Shown: positions 24,685 through 36,838 of the stretch, in pieces | How positions within the stretch are numbered: position 1 is the stretch's first letter | Layout of the letters: every line of letters begins with the position of its first letter | NCBI GenBank assembly: GCA_001179505.1 | Contig: CDMY01000200.1 | Location: 36,411-100,410, forward strand | Reading direction: 5' to 3' | DNA from: Vitrella brassicaformis | Taxonomy: Eukaryota; Sar; Vitrellaceae | DNA length: 64,000 bases | Notes under the pieces: generated by a model | The model's input: only the letters and a program-made list of their open reading frames with translations | What the model was told of the DNA's origin: nothing | Databases searched by the model: none | Translations under genes and position numbers: made by a program

Positions 24685-25082
24685 GGTGGCTGGTGGGGGA
24701 GTTGCTTTGTTGCTCGCGGGTGGGGGCTTCACCCACAGGGCCTCAGCAGCACCTCCAGGATACAAAGATACAGGATTCCCTTCGGAAAGGGCGGGGGGAC
24801 TCGGAGGAGAGGGAAAAGTCGCGACGAGACAACCCTATAGGGTTAGGGTTGACGGGTTTCGGGGTTAGAAGCAGGCGGGCCGGTGTGTATGGGCCTCCGA
24901 CGCGTACGCACATGGCACAAATATTGCTGTCTGTCTTTCCACATGGTCACACGCCTCCCTGACTCAAAGCGACCGCTGATCGTCATGCAACACGAGAAGG
25001 AACAACAACGAAAAACTGCATCTGAACTCACACGGACACATCTGCACATCAGCTGGCGGATAGCCCATTGATCAGTCTCCCA
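24685..25082. other. Short intergenic region with a telomere-like motif
   Basis: Between two minus-strand genes. Near 24830-24870 there are two and a half TTAGGG/TTTCGGGG-like units (GGGTTAGGGTT followed by variants). This is too short to be a real telomere tract. No exon seen. Confidence 0.45.
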
Positions 25083-28000
25083 TCAGTCCCCAAAAGCCCT
25101 TGTCCACAGCTCCCTTTCCCTGGCCGCCTCGCCCTCCTGTCCCACAAGCTCCTCCGCTTCCCTTCTCAGCCTCCGCAGCCAAGTCACCAGCTCCGTCAAC
25201 AGCTCTCTAGAGCCAGGTGTCCTCGCTATTCGCTCTCTTTCCCCGTCGTGCTCTGTGCGATCCCTGTCCAGTGCAGCCATCCACTTCCACAGGTAGTAAG
25301 CAGCACCAAATCGAAGGAGCTCGCCGAGAGAGACGACTGAATCACAATCCTGAGGGGCCGCGACCGCACCATCGTCACGGAACAAGAAACCCGGACGCCT
25401 TGTCGCTTCTTGAGGCGGTTCAGGGACCAGTGGAGAGTAGTCGGGGCCGCCTTCAGGGCCGAATGGCGGGAGGTTTGCATAGCTCTTGACTTGGACATTC
25501 TGCTCGAGCCTCTCCGCAAGCTTCCGCACCAAATCGGGGCCCTCGCTCTCACTCTCGTCGCTTGCCCCTGCCGCACTGGCGCTCTCTTCTGTCTCATCCT
25601 CATCTCTCCTCGCGGCATCATCAGAGGGGCAGACAGATGGAGGGGCCGGGGGATGAGGCACCGCGTCGAGATCACCCCAAGCAGGGAGGGGGCCGTGCTC
25701 CTCCCGTGGTGGCGGCTCACCCTGGCCGTTCTCCTCTGCATCTTCAGCATACTGCGGAAGGGTCACCTGGTGGCACATGGTTGCCGTTGTGGGCATCTCA
25801 CTGAGAGGCAACACGGGGTAGATGAGCCCACTGACATCCAACTTGGGTGTGGGTGTCGGCAGCGGTCCTCTTGTCAGCTCGATAAGGGCGAAGCGCGGCA
25901 GATTGTTGACGTCGATCCAAGCGGACGGCAGATTCAGCAGCCAGTCCACTATGACCTGCTGCTCACTCGTGACGCTCTCCACCTCTTCTGCTTCTTCTGG
26001 CTCCTCTCCCTTTGCCTCTCCCTCTGGCTCCTTTGTCTTTCCCTCTTCTGGCTCCCTCTCGACCACCACCGCACCTTCCCCGGGCGCCTCAAGGCGTGCT
26101 GCCGGTGTCGTGACATCCTCGCCTCCTTCCAGCCCTTCTCGCTCCTCTGGAGGGGCCGTGGGCTCTGGTGGCTCTGGTGGCTCTGTCGGCTCTGGTGGCT
26201 CTGGTGGCTCCGTCGGCTCTGCTCCGGGGGCTGGAGCGGGTGGCTCTGCTGGAGGGGAAGGGGGTGGTGGTTCTGCCGGCGGCTCCGATGACTCGGGGGG
26301 AGGCTGCTTGGGAGGGGGAGGGGAAATCTCGGGGCCAACCTCCTTCGCTTTCGCTCGCCTGCAGAGTGGACACATGGGAGCAGTGATCAATCGCTGTTGT
26401 GATGCCCGGTGTTCGTGGCCGGTTACCATCTTGGCAGGAGTGTTGTCCTGAAGATGGACCAGAGAGCGTCGGAGGCCTCGGTGCGCAGGCTGGCATCGGC
26501 CAGCACTTGCGACACGAACTCCCGGCCGAGCTCGAGCGTGGCGCTGTCCTTCATGACCTGGGCCGTCACGTGCTGGGCCTGACATGACACACGACACACA
26601 CATATAGACTCGCACTGGCATGGACACCGATGTGTGAAATGGGCGTCTTGTGAGGAGGTACCAGGTCCACACAGTACTGTCGCACAACCTCCGAATTAAG
26701 AACAGTGTCGGTGCTGAACATCGAACACAGACGAAAACCATTGTTTGTGTTGCCATCTTTCGTTGCCGTGCTTGGCGTCAGGCGTCCTTACACTAAATGC
26801 TGGGCGGATTCCCGGACATCCTGCAGCAGGAAACGAAACACCAAATAAGTGAAATGACACAACGCAGGAGCCCTTCCATGTCCATCTTGCTCACATCTCG
26901 CTCGAGCAGGACGCCACACCACTCCCCCGCTGCTTTCTGCGCCGATGGACTGCATCATAACGCATCGCATTGAGACCAAAAGCCATCCATCACTGCGGCA
27001 TTCGCATCTTCTTTCGCTTACAGGAAAATGGCCATCACAAGCAGATCAGACACCTGCTGCTGCACAGTCGGGCTCGACGTCAGGTTCCTGCAGGCGGACA
27101 TCCACCACACACACATCTGGCTGTTTGTATGCGCCGCCGTCGGCACATGCAGTGGTGGTGGTCGGCTGTCTCACTTGACGATGTCGTTTGAGATCTGCAT
27201 GACTTTGTCCATGACGACCTGGGTGTTGAGCGTCCGCACCACCAAAGAGGCCAGCTCGTTCTCCTGACATGACGACACCATGTCAACAAACAGAGGCCTG
27301 GTGGGAGTGTCGTGCAGCGTGTGGCGAGGCTGCATACCGAGGATGCGAGTATCTCCATGAACCACTTTTGAACGAGCTGCTGGACCTATCAGACAGGCAG
27401 ACAGACACACAAGGATGCAGCAGTGAGAAGAACGGCAAGGGCTGTAATGGTGCTCACCCTCTGGTCCTGCAGGACGTCATCGATCAACTGCTTGGAGAAC
27501 TGATTCGCTGGCCCGCCACACAGCAAGGCACACAGCCACAGTAATTTGACGGACGAAGCATGAACGATCAGCGTACCAGTGAACTGCAGCTGCTCGTTGG
27601 TGAGTCCTTCCCTCACAACCTCGGCTCCCTGCCTGCATGAGCGCACAGACGAAGGCACACGTCGGTCATTCCGCGGCACACACGCCCCACTCACTTGGAT
27701 ATGAGTGACTTGAATGAGTCCCCATAAGCAAACAGCACCACCCCGATGATGGCCCCCGTTATCGACACGGTCACGATGAAGTTCTGATACAGCCGGGTCA
27801 CCACCATCTCGTAACCCTTCTGCGTCTCATGCTCCAGGTAGCGACGCAAGTTCCTCACCTCACCCAGCACCCACCCGTCCCACCCCTGCTGACTGTCACC
27901 CTGGCCTCCTCCTCCTGCCGATTGCTGACCACCCTTCGATTGTTGACTAGCACCCTCCTGACGCTCCGCATTCCTCTGATCGTTGGCCTGCTTGCCATTG

Positions 28001-28182
28001 GAGATGACAGAGCGGAAGGATGCGTCCCTCCAGGGCCTGCTGTGCGGGATGGGAGGGGGCGGGGGCCAATGCGGGAGTGTATGAGTGAAAGGGGATGACG
28101 CATGCGGAGGCGGGACCGACGGCGGGCGAATGGCTTTGGAGGCTGCCTGGGAACACTTGAGCTTGGCCAAATGGCGAAGCAT
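25083..28182 (-). CDS. Putative mitochondrial membrane protein, uncharacterised
   Basis: The start is ATG 28182. The N-terminus (MLRHLAKLKCSQAASKAIRP) is basic and Ser/Ala-rich with no acidic residues, like a mitochondrial presequence. After a Gln/Gly-rich linker comes YEMVVTRLYQNFIVTVSITG and a membrane helix (ITGAIIGVVLFAYGDSF). Several short exons follow with helical text such as VVREGLTNEQLQFT, ANQFSKQLIDDVLQDQR, LASLVVRTLNTQVVMDKVMQ and LGREFVSQVLADASLRTEAS. The large last exon has Pro/Glu-rich repeats (PPEPPEPTEPPE) and a C-terminal globular part: IVDWLLNLPSAWIDVNNLPR, FGAAYYLWKWMAALDRDR, LLTELVTWLRRLRREAEEL. Stop TGA at 25083-25085. The pattern of one helix plus repeated short amphipathic exons recalls organelle-anchored proteins, but I do not recognise a family. 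Confidence 0.62.
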
Positions 28183-28699
28183 TCAGCTGCCGGGAGGGAT
28201 TGTTTCTCGATCAAGACAAGCGCTGTGCGTGTCCATCAGCAAGTTGGCGGTATGAGCTGCGGCTCTCATGACTGCTTTCACTCGGAAAGCACCACGCAGC
28301 GGTTTCAGGGAGCACCCGAAATTGCCGCGCATTGCGAGCTTTGGTACGATCGCCAGAGAAAAGTTCGTTGTCACGGCGGTTCCATACAATCTCAATCACC
28401 GTGATGAGTTTGACAGACAAGAAGTCATTCAGTCGGTCATAAATGAATTCGGAAACACCGTCCAATTAAACCGGCAGTCCGCCACGCAGTCAGGCAGCAG
28501 GTGCGTCATCACTGCTTCGTTCACCTGACACCTCCACATAAGTGGTGAGCACGTGAACAGCGACGCCTCACCATCTGCCTAGTGAGCCGCGCGTGCATGT
28601 CATACAACGGACGTGACACGCATCGACAAGCATCCACCCCTACACCAAAATTCCCCCGTCTCTGCCTGGCTGCCACGTGCTTGCTATCTTTGCTCTCTC
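28183..28699. other. Intergenic region at the left edge of the cassette array
   Basis: About 0.5 kb, less GC-rich than its surroundings, between the mitochondrial-protein gene start and the 3' end of ankyrin copy 1. No exon recognised. The spacer that precedes ankyrin copies 2 and 3 is not present here, so this marks the left boundary of the duplication. Confidence 0.5.
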
Positions 28700-31082
28700 T
28701 CATGTGCGCGGCATCAATCTGAAGGTCTCCCTCCCGTCCCGCCCCTTGTCGACCCACCCCACCGCCCCCCACTCCACCACAGCCACATCCTTGCTGAAGC
28801 CGTTGTCGATCTCCCCCGCCAGCCCCCATTTGGCCGCCTCGTCCAGGATGGCCCGCTGCACCACCTCACGCAACTCCATCTTGCGGCCACCCACACCGCC
28901 CACTACAAAGCACTGCAGCTGCGGCACACGCACCAGCTGGCCGCCCACATCGGCCGTCCCGCCCACCACCTCCCTGTTGCTGCTGGCCTGGTACACCGCC
29001 GAGCGGACAAAATGCTCCGCTGCCGCACACACACGGCGGGCCATGCCGCTGTGCCGCACACCAATGGCCTCACTGATGGCCTCCTGTGCGGCATCCATGT
29101 CGAAGAGGTATGACGCGATGCGCCAGCCGACGATGGGGGCCTCCTGCGGGCCGACGGCCAGCCGGGGGGTCAGGAGGGCCGCGAGGGAGCGGTGGGGGGC
29201 GAGGGCGGCATTGACGGCCGCCATGACGGGGGGACCCAGCTCGTTGAGCACTGTGGCGTACTCGGTGAGCGCCAGCTGGCGCTGACGGCGGCGCACCGCC
29301 GCATGCTCCGGCAGCACCAGCTGGCGCTGATGGCGGTCCTCCTCTATGGGAATGCTGCTGATGTCGGCCCCCACCCGCAGCAGGCTGCGGATGATCAGCT
29401 TGTAGTTGGGAATCTCGGCGCGATGCCGCTCCTTGGTGGCTTCGGGTGTGTTGGGGTCCTGAACCTCTCGAGTGCAGCGATCGAGCTCAAAGGCAGCTGT
29501 GTCGAGGGGCGTGTCGCCAGAGTTGTCCCGTCTGTTGATCTGGTCAGCGGGCAGCTTGCGGCAGACGTAGTCGGCCACGTGGGGAGAGCTCCACAGTGCC
29601 GCCGTTTGCAGTGGTGTCCATCCAATGCCATTGGCTGCCGTCATGTCGGCCCCTCTCGCCGTGATGAGGTCCAGGTAGCTGTCGATGAACCACTGCGGGT
29701 AGTGGCCCCGAGCCACCTAAGCTGCCTGGTGCACCAGGTTGTAGCCATAGCGTTGTTCGGTTGCGAGGGTGGGGTCTCGTTGGATGAGGTGCCGAAACAT
29801 CGACATGAGCCGCCGCAGATACTCGGAGGGAGGCGGACGCATGGCATAGGGCAGCTCCATCCGCATGCGTGGGCCTCGTGGGCGCAGGTCGATGTCGTGA
29901 CGAAGCATCAGCAGCTCGAAGGCCGTCTGATTGCCGGATGCAATCGCCAACCCAATGGGCGTCCAGAGACTCCCATCGGCCTCCAAATTGAGGTCGGCGC
30001 CTCCGTCGAGGAGTGCGGTCAGGACGGCCGACTGCAGCTCGTCAGACGACCCCTGTGGCAGGGCGACGAAACGGAGGACAGCATGACTGTCTTCTGCTTG
30101 GATGGTCGGGACGGCATAATCCGACTTGTCGTCAATGGCGAGCTGGACCAGCGAGTAGGGAAAGCCAGCCCACTCGCTGCTCTTCTGCCGCAGTCGAGGC
30201 ACCACATTCGGGTCGGCGCCCTGCCCGATGAGGTCGGTCACTTGCTGGGGGCTGGTGATGGTACGGCCGATGATGCCCAGTGTCAGCTGCTTGGTGGGGT
30301 CGTCCGTGTCGTGGGGGAATCGAGCCTCGATGTCATCGGGTCCCAAACATCCTAAGTCGTCTGGCACCTCAACCGTGGTGGCCGCCACCACAGGATGGCC
30401 TGCAACACACACACACAGCCACCACACGGCACACACAGAGAAGGAATGTGTGTGCGGATCACATTCTTTCGCCTCTGTCTGTCTGTCTGTCTGTCTGGCG
30501 CACCGTCCTCCTCATTGTCGTCGTCGTCGTCATCGAAGCCGTCGCCCAGCGGCCCACCGTCGTCATCACTGTCATCCTGCACACCATCCTGCCACAACAA
30601 AGAGAGAGAGTGAGAGTGAGAAACACTGCTGACGCTCGTCGCATGGGGCGGCTGGCGCTGTCAATGAGTGACTCACCGATTCGGATTCGCTATCAGCTGC
30701 CGCCTGTAGACCTTCTCCCTCCTCCTCGGCCATCTCGCCGTCCTCCTCATGCGACAAATCTGAAACGAAGACATTCAAACACATTCGTAACCAAAGCGAA
30801 AATGAGTGTGCTACTGGTGTGTTGATCAGTCTGTGTGGCGGGCTGTTGACTCACCACTGTCAGCGTCACTGTCGTCTTGCCCGTCTGGCTGCCCGCCGCC
30901 ATTGTTGTCCTCCTCAGCCACATCGTCTGCACACACCATCGAAGGCACACACACACACACGTGTGGCGCTGATGCTGTGTGTTTGATGTGTCACATTCAT
31001 CTGTGTGTGGCGTACCCGCATCGCCACCGTCACCGTCCGCCATGGCAGCGGAGGCCATGTGGCTGTCGTGACCGTCGGACAT
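28700..31082 (-). pseudogene. Ankyrin-repeat protein, copy 1, with an in-frame stop
   Basis: Same gene as 39957-42317. The start is MSDGHDSHMASAAMADGD (ATG 31082). Four small exons encode a very acidic N-terminus (EEDGEMAEEEGEG, DDDDDDNEEDG), then one long exon carries degenerate ankyrin repeats and the conserved C-terminal region. The long exon is interrupted by TAG at 29717-29719: copy 2 reads NLVHRAAIQAEGRYPQ where copy 1 reads NLVHQAA-stop-VARGHYPQ. Both halves are otherwise open (29717-30400 and 28700-29716), so the stop is recent or the product is truncated at about 320 residues. The C-terminal tail (GRDGRETFRLMPRT) resembles the copy at 1-458, not copies 2 and 3. A read-through or base-call error cannot be excluded. 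Confidence 0.78.
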
Positions 31083-31806
31083 CTCACTCAAACAGACACC
31101 AACAGCTGCACCGACCACACACACAGAGAGGCGACAAGAGATGGGCAGACACCTGCTGGATGTCTTGTGTCGTGTCTGTGCTCGCCCCACCTAGCTATGA
31201 GTCAAATGGTACAAAGGCACTCAATCAGTCCGCCCCGTCACCAAGGCCGACCTGCAGAACACGACACACAACACACGAAGGCCGCACATCACCTGACGAC
31301 TAGTGGTGAACGAATCGCCGTACCGTCGGATGGCTCTCTCCTGCTAAGCGCCGCGATGATAATTCCCCAGAGAAGGCCTCCAGCGATGGGAAGGAGGCCC
31401 GTCCGTCCAAGAGAAATGTCAGAGTGATAGCCAAACGGATGGGCGGAGGGATGGACGTGACCTCAGTGAGTCCCTCCCTTCGTCATCTTTCCTTCCCCTT
31501 CCTCCTCTCCCTGTGCCTCGTCTGCGAGCTTTTTGATCCGACCGCCGAGAAAGGAGGTGACAAAGAACCCCGTTTGAAGAGATCTATGACAGGCAGCACA
31601 CGAGCAGGCAATCTGGATCGACAAAAGCTGAAAGTGACGGCGAAAAACCGACACGAGCGACCCTGGCCGCGAAGTAACCCAGCCGTCGGTCGTTTGAGAG
31701 GCCATTTTTTGACGTTTTGAGCCTTCCCGCGATACGTTTTGAGCCTTCCCGCGATGGCGCAGCCTCAGCCCGAAGGTATCAATGCGCAGACGGCTCGACA
31801 GTTACC
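31083..31806. other. Divergent promoter region, cassette copy 1
   Basis: Between the starts of ankyrin copy 1 and gene X copy 1; closely matches 42318-43017 and, in part, 51035-51400. The place where copy 2 has TGACGTCA palindromes reads TGACCTCA here (about 31456). Confidence 0.6.
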
Positions 31807-33822
31807 ATGGAAAAGCCGAACGTTGCATGTGCTGCAGGCAAGGCATCTGTGGCCACCGGCGAGTCAGCCACGACCTCTCAGCAGCAGCAGCCGTCGGGTC
31901 CCCTCGCCATGGCAACAGCGGCTGCCGTCGGCATCACGGGCAATGGCAATGGCAACGGCGGACACGAGCCTGACATCAGCTCAGCTGCCGGCGGATGGAT
32001 GGATGGATGTCCTCTCTTCCGCGTGTTGTCGTCGCTGCAGTGTCTGCTGGTGAGGGTCGTGTGTACGGGCAGCGGGAGTGGAAACTGATCACCCCGTGGC
32101 TCAAGGGTGCTGGACACACACACGGCACATCCACCATCCACAGCGAGCCGTGTTTGCAATGGTCCTCCTTGGCTGTGTATGGTCTGTGTGTGCAGTTGGT
32201 GACAAGGTGAGTGTGCTCAACGCCAATCCGCTGTACGTGGAGGCCGAGTGCGTCGAGGGCGACCGCAAGGGCGTCACCGGCAGGTTCATGTCCAAATGCG
32301 TCAACTCCGACAACACATTCGTCGGTACGTCGGCAGCCGCCCAAAGCGCAGAGAGGGGGAGGGAACTATGCAGAGCGGTCTGGTGTGTTGTGTTGTTGGG
32401 TCTGTCAGGTGAGATCGTGATGCCTAGTGGTGGTGGTGACGTTAGTGCTGCTGCTGCTGCGGGTACGAATTTCAATACTCAGACGATAACCGACACACAC
32501 ACCTATGAGGCCTCCTCCGTCTCCTCCGTGTTGCAGGTTCGTTCTCGATGGCGTATCCCGGTCCGTCTGTGTCGGCCTACCCCGCCGTGCAGACCGCACT
32601 CAGCCACTACGGCTACTACCCAACGCCATACAACGGAGGAGAGGGTGAGGGGAGCACACCGACACGCTGGACGAGGACGGGTGTACACGTGTGTCTGCCC
32701 CTTTGGCAGGTCCGCGTGTGCCGGGGGCGGGTACCATGGTGCAGGAGGTGATCGTGGAGAGACCCAATGGCGGCGTCATGCAGGGTGAGTGGGTGGACAG
32801 AGGGGCGCGGGAGGAGGGTGGCGGCATCGGGTCATACGTCTGTGTGTCTGTGTGTCTGTCTGTCTGTCTGTTGTGTGTAGGTTTCCGTCCGATGGTTGGT
32901 GACATGCCGAGCTACGCTGCGCCCTTCACAAGCATGCCCGGCTACTTGGCTTACCTGACAGGTACATGGCCCTCCCCCCTCTCCCCTTCCCCATCCCCGC
33001 ACACACATGTCCGTGTGCAACGATCCCATCCACCCCCCTGTGTGTGTGTAGATGCTGACGAGAAGGCCAAGGTGATGAGTAAGTTGTTGAGCGCTACGGC
33101 CCCTGCCGACATCAGAGCGGCGGTGCAGGAGTACATCCAGCCCATTCTGCCCGTCGCCTGGGTATCCAAAGTCTGCGCCAACATGGTCATCGAATACTGC
33201 AAAGCCAAAGTAAGCCGGGATGGCTGGATGGACACAAGAGACCGAGACACATTGCGTGTGTTGGCTTCCCCTTTGTCAGCTGACGTCTGAGGTGCTGGTG
33301 GGTCTGGGGAGCGACCCCGCTCCCCCGGCCAAGGCCATCGCACTCGTGCAGGGGCTCTCCGCCGCCCTGCCGTCGCTCACCGAGACCGCCCCGCCCCCCG
33401 ACAGCAACACGCCCCTGGCCATCCTGACAACGCCCGCATTCCACAAGGCCATCGCCGACGTAGACATCGACGCCATCGACGAGAACACATACACAAAGCT
33501 GCGGGACCTCCTCATGTCCGAGTACGGAACTAACGAAGAGGTCATTGTGGTCATTATGTCCCTCCCTGTGTGTGCATGTTGTCAATGCAGTTCTGAGTTG
33601 GTCAACACGTCCTACGTGTATCTGCTGGCGCTGGTGTGGGTGGCGGTGATGCTCCTGCGCAAGACCAAGTACACCAACATCCAGCTGCAGCAGGAGGATC
33701 TGGAGCTGTCGACGGACGGCATCGTGGGGGTGGGGCTGGAGGCGTGCTTTGCCCCACTGCCAGTGGGCAGCGGCACGGCCGGCAAGGATGAGAAGGGCGG
33801 AGAGGGGGAGGGGGACAAGTGA
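31807..33822 (+). CDS. Gene X, copy 1: unknown protein with a C-terminal membrane helix
   Basis: The start is ATG 31807 (MEKPNVACAAGKASVATGES). Later exons, with clean phase-1 junctions, read VGDKVSVLNANPLYVEAECV, EIVMPSGGGDVSAAAAAG, FSMAYPGPSVSAYPAVQTAL, MVQEVIVERPNGGVMQ, RPMVGDMPSYAAPFTSMPGY and KAKVMSKLLSATAPADIRAA. The last exon runs from SEVLVGLGSDPAPPAKAIAL through a hydrophobic segment (SYVYLLALVWVAVMLLRK) to GEGEGDK, with TGA at 33820-33822. No family recognised; it is probably membrane-anchored or organelle-associated. One flaw: the exon 1 donor used in copy 2 (GATACG|gtaagc) is missing here because three bases are deleted. The N-terminus must therefore use another donor or start, or the gene is impaired. 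A 33-nt GT-AG stretch near 33560-33592 could be a retained intron, since it is open in frame. Confidence 0.65.
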
Positions 33823-34520
33823 GTGTCTCTCTCACACACATCACACACATAAGGGAGGGGGTATCTGGGGAGTAGTCAGACGGACGGTAGCCTCGGCAGT
33901 TTTTGCAATGAATCCATCCATCCATCTGTGTGTCCGTTGGATCCTTCAGTGCGATGTTTGTGCAGTCTGACGGCATGAGACACCGATCTCAATCGTATGC
34001 ATGTGTGAATGGATGGATGGATGTGTGTGTGTGTGTGTTTGTCTTCTCCTTTGCCGCCCTGCCTGCCAATCGATTCGCCGTGTCTGGACGTCGCCTCTCC
34101 GTGCTTCACCCACCCAGAGGGACGCCTCCTGCCTGCCTGACTGCCTTCCATTTTCTGGCTAAGTCGTCCGTGTGTGTGGTTTGGGTTGTCCGTGTGTGTG
34201 CGTGCGTGTAGACCGTTTGCCGACACTTCGGCATGGAGCGACTGGAGGGATGGAATCAGTTCTGATTGGCGCACACACAACAAGTCACACAAACGGACAA
34301 ATACCACAACGGACACCCTCCCTGTTTACTCAGCTAGATGAAGATCATCATGCAGATGACTAATTGCGTGCGCTACAGCAATGACTGTCCATCCAAAGGC
34401 ATCCCGAATCACGCCATACGACAAACACACACTTAGTACGCACCTTGGGGCACCACACGTGCCTACCTACAGTCACTCCCCCTCCCTCCCTCCCTCCCTC
34501 TTTGTGTGTACAGCAGACCC
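33823..34520. other. Intergenic region between convergent genes X and Y, copy 1
   Basis: From about 33945 on it matches 44346-44948 of copy 2 closely. TG-rich and GGGA/CCCT repeats, no exon. Confidence 0.55.
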
Positions 34521-36202
34521 CTATGCAGCCACCACCTTCTGGCGGACGAGCGCAGCTGTGCGGGGGTACCGCTGATCTGGGCGGCGCTTCCAAGCGACGG
34601 GGGGCTCCGTGGTGCAGATCTTCAGGCTCGAGTCAACGCGGACCAGGAAATCATCGGCCGCCTTGTCCCCACAGAGAATGAGGATCGTCCCATCCCACTC
34701 CATACTTGCGCCGTCGACCGACCACTCGTCCGCTTTGCGGCAGCCCTTCCACTGGCCCCGTGGCTGCCGCATGACGTCTTGGGTGAGCTGGTACTCCTTG
34801 GGAGGTGGAATGATGAGGTCATCTGGGAGCGTGAAGTGGGGGCGCAGACGAAAGTCGAACCCGTTCACGAAATCCCTGTCGATCAAAACGACGATGATAT
34901 CCGTGAAGGAAGAGTACACGTACTCGTCACCTGCAGACAGACAGCAGAAATGGAAAGGATCCATGCGCTCTGCGTAACCTCTCTCGGCTGCTCACGTTTG
35001 GTCGGCGGGTCGGGATCAGTCAAATCGATGCTGACGTAGGTCAGGGGGTCTGTTGACCAGTCGGGCCAGCCCAGATAGTCCTGGCCGTTGACACGGCTCA
35101 GATCCACACACTGGCGGACACGGTGACTGAATAGCGAGTACTGGCGCACCGCCGGGGGCCGCGTGTCGAAGACCGCCCGGCTGCCCGCCTGCCGCAGATC
35201 GTGTGCCGTGATGGTGATGGGCAGAGAGGGGAGGCGGTGGCTGTTCTTGAGGTAGTAGATGAGCGACACACAGCGGTCCCAGCAGCCGCCCTCCTCGATG
35301 ACATACAACACCCGCAACAGATAACCCTCCCTGGTGTCGACCAGCCGCAGCACGTCCACCAGGTCATACCAGATTAGACGGCACATTATGCCCAGGCAGA
35401 CCGGCAACAATATGCCGAGATGCCATCTCATGGCGACAATGACCGGCTGAACGGAAGACTCGTCGCTCGGGGGCCACATCCAGGCGATGCAGATCTCAGA
35501 GATGAAAAGCAACGCCAGAGCACAATCGAAGCAGATCACGCCGCCGGACCGCAGAAGGTCAAATGCGTCGCCATACGCCACCGAAAACTGCCGAAACGCT
35601 CGCACGACGAAGGACGCCTCCCCAAGCCATCGGATGGCCACGTCAATCACAAGAAACGGAACCACCCAGGCGAGAAGGTAGAGAAGCCCCTGGAAATCCG
35701 CGGGAACACAGCCAGCTGCTGCACCAGAAACGGTGTCAGGACGACGGCCCAGCTGTGGATGGACATGTAAATGAAGATGAAGACGCGGAAACCCACGGCT
35801 ACTTGAACGAACGAGAGTGGAGACCGCACTGAAGATCGCCGCCATCCACTGCAGCAGAATCTGCAGGACCGTCTCGCACCGCTTCTGGTAGGTGAGCACT
35901 CCACTAAGGCCCTTCTCGCGAATGGCCGCGTCGAGGCGGTGCGTCAGGTTGACCTCGCTGACCAGCTGGCAGCCGACGCTCTTGGACGAGGCTCGAAGGG
36001 CGACGCAGTCATATGCCGTCAGGGAGGCCAGCAGCCGCCTCTCCACATCCTCAGGCAAGCCGACCAACGAGCACGCATCGGCGTCCGTCTGACGTGCACA
36101 CACACACCCCCGCAGACCCGATAGACCCAGTGGATGCAGGAGTGGCCATGTGTGAGTGGAGTGCTCTCTTACCATTGGTGCCCCTGCTCCGCTACTCGTC
36201 AT
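34521..36202 (-). CDS. Gene Y, copy 1: multi-pass membrane protein with an altered membrane segment
   Basis: Start MTSSGAGAPM (ATG 36202); three exons joined through gtaaga...cag and AAAC|gtgagc...cag|GTGACGAG. The N-terminal LPEDVERRLLASLTAYDCVA looks like the start of an F-box. Four or more hydrophobic segments follow in copy 2. In copy 1 the first of these is gone. A 4-base insertion (extra CGAA, about 35810) and a net 10-base deletion (about 35690-35715) put roughly 40 residues into another frame, giving RSSSRGFPRLHLHLHVHPQL instead of the hydrophobic VAVGFRVFIFIYMSIHSWAV. The frame is then restored. The rest is about 95 percent identical to copy 2 by eye, ending in ALVRQKVVAA with the stop at 34521-34523. 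Function unknown. Confidence 0.7.
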
Positions 36203-36485
36203 CAGATCCCGCCAGCTCTACTAGATCCTGCACCAAGCACAGCCACATATATATGTGCACGGCGTGCTGGTTGTGTTGTTGTTCTTCGTGTTACCGTGGG
36301 CACTGTGTTTGCGCACCGGCATCTGCCGCGATAGAGGATGAGCCCAGGGATGCAAGTATCAGTGACTGTCCTCCGTTCAATGACCACACTCGAGAGTCAG
36401 ATCCGATCAGCTGCGTACGCAATGCGCGTCAGATCCCCTTTTCTGCCCCCATCTCCCTTTCCCCTTCCGCCACGCGGGCTTCGAT
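36203..36485. other. Upstream region of gene Y, copy 1
   Basis: Matches 46645-46925 of copy 2 up to the TTCGAT where the extra insertion begins. No exon. Confidence 0.55.
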
Positions 36486-36838
36486 GGAACCCCCGCGAAC
36501 GCGGGTCGACGAACGGGTACGAGGGGGTAGGGGCCCCCTCGTAACGGAAGGCGATCGGAAAGGGACACCTTACAAAATGTCCGGGATCGAAAGGTACAAA
36601 ATAAACCAGTGATCGCCAGTGGCCAGTGGTTGACCCTTAGGGTATCCGTCAAAAGGCGGCTGGGCAGTGTGAGGCGATTTGGCAGCCATTCCTGAAGATC
36701 TGGGGAAGCCGAATGAAGAGGTGCTTGCTCGTGAACGACGATGCTGGCCGAGAAACCGAAAATCGGCTGCACTTGTGTGTGATCTGAAGAGAGGGCACGG
36801 ACAGCGAAGGGAGGTGGTGAGTCGGACGACGCAATGTC

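Noticed and set aside
29717-29719. Recoding (selenocysteine or read-through) at the ankyrin copy 1 stop
   Set aside because: The codon is TAG, not TGA, and the paralogues have an ordinary sense codon; a simple nonsense mutation is more likely.
29192-30355. 387-codon plus-strand open frame opposite ankyrin copy 1
   Set aside because: Mirror frame of the ankyrin exon. Similar mirror frames occur opposite copies 2 and 3, as expected from shared codon bias.
33559-33592. 33-nt intron in the last exon of gene X copy 1
   Set aside because: It has GT and AG ends, but it is a multiple of three and open in frame, so no splicing is needed.
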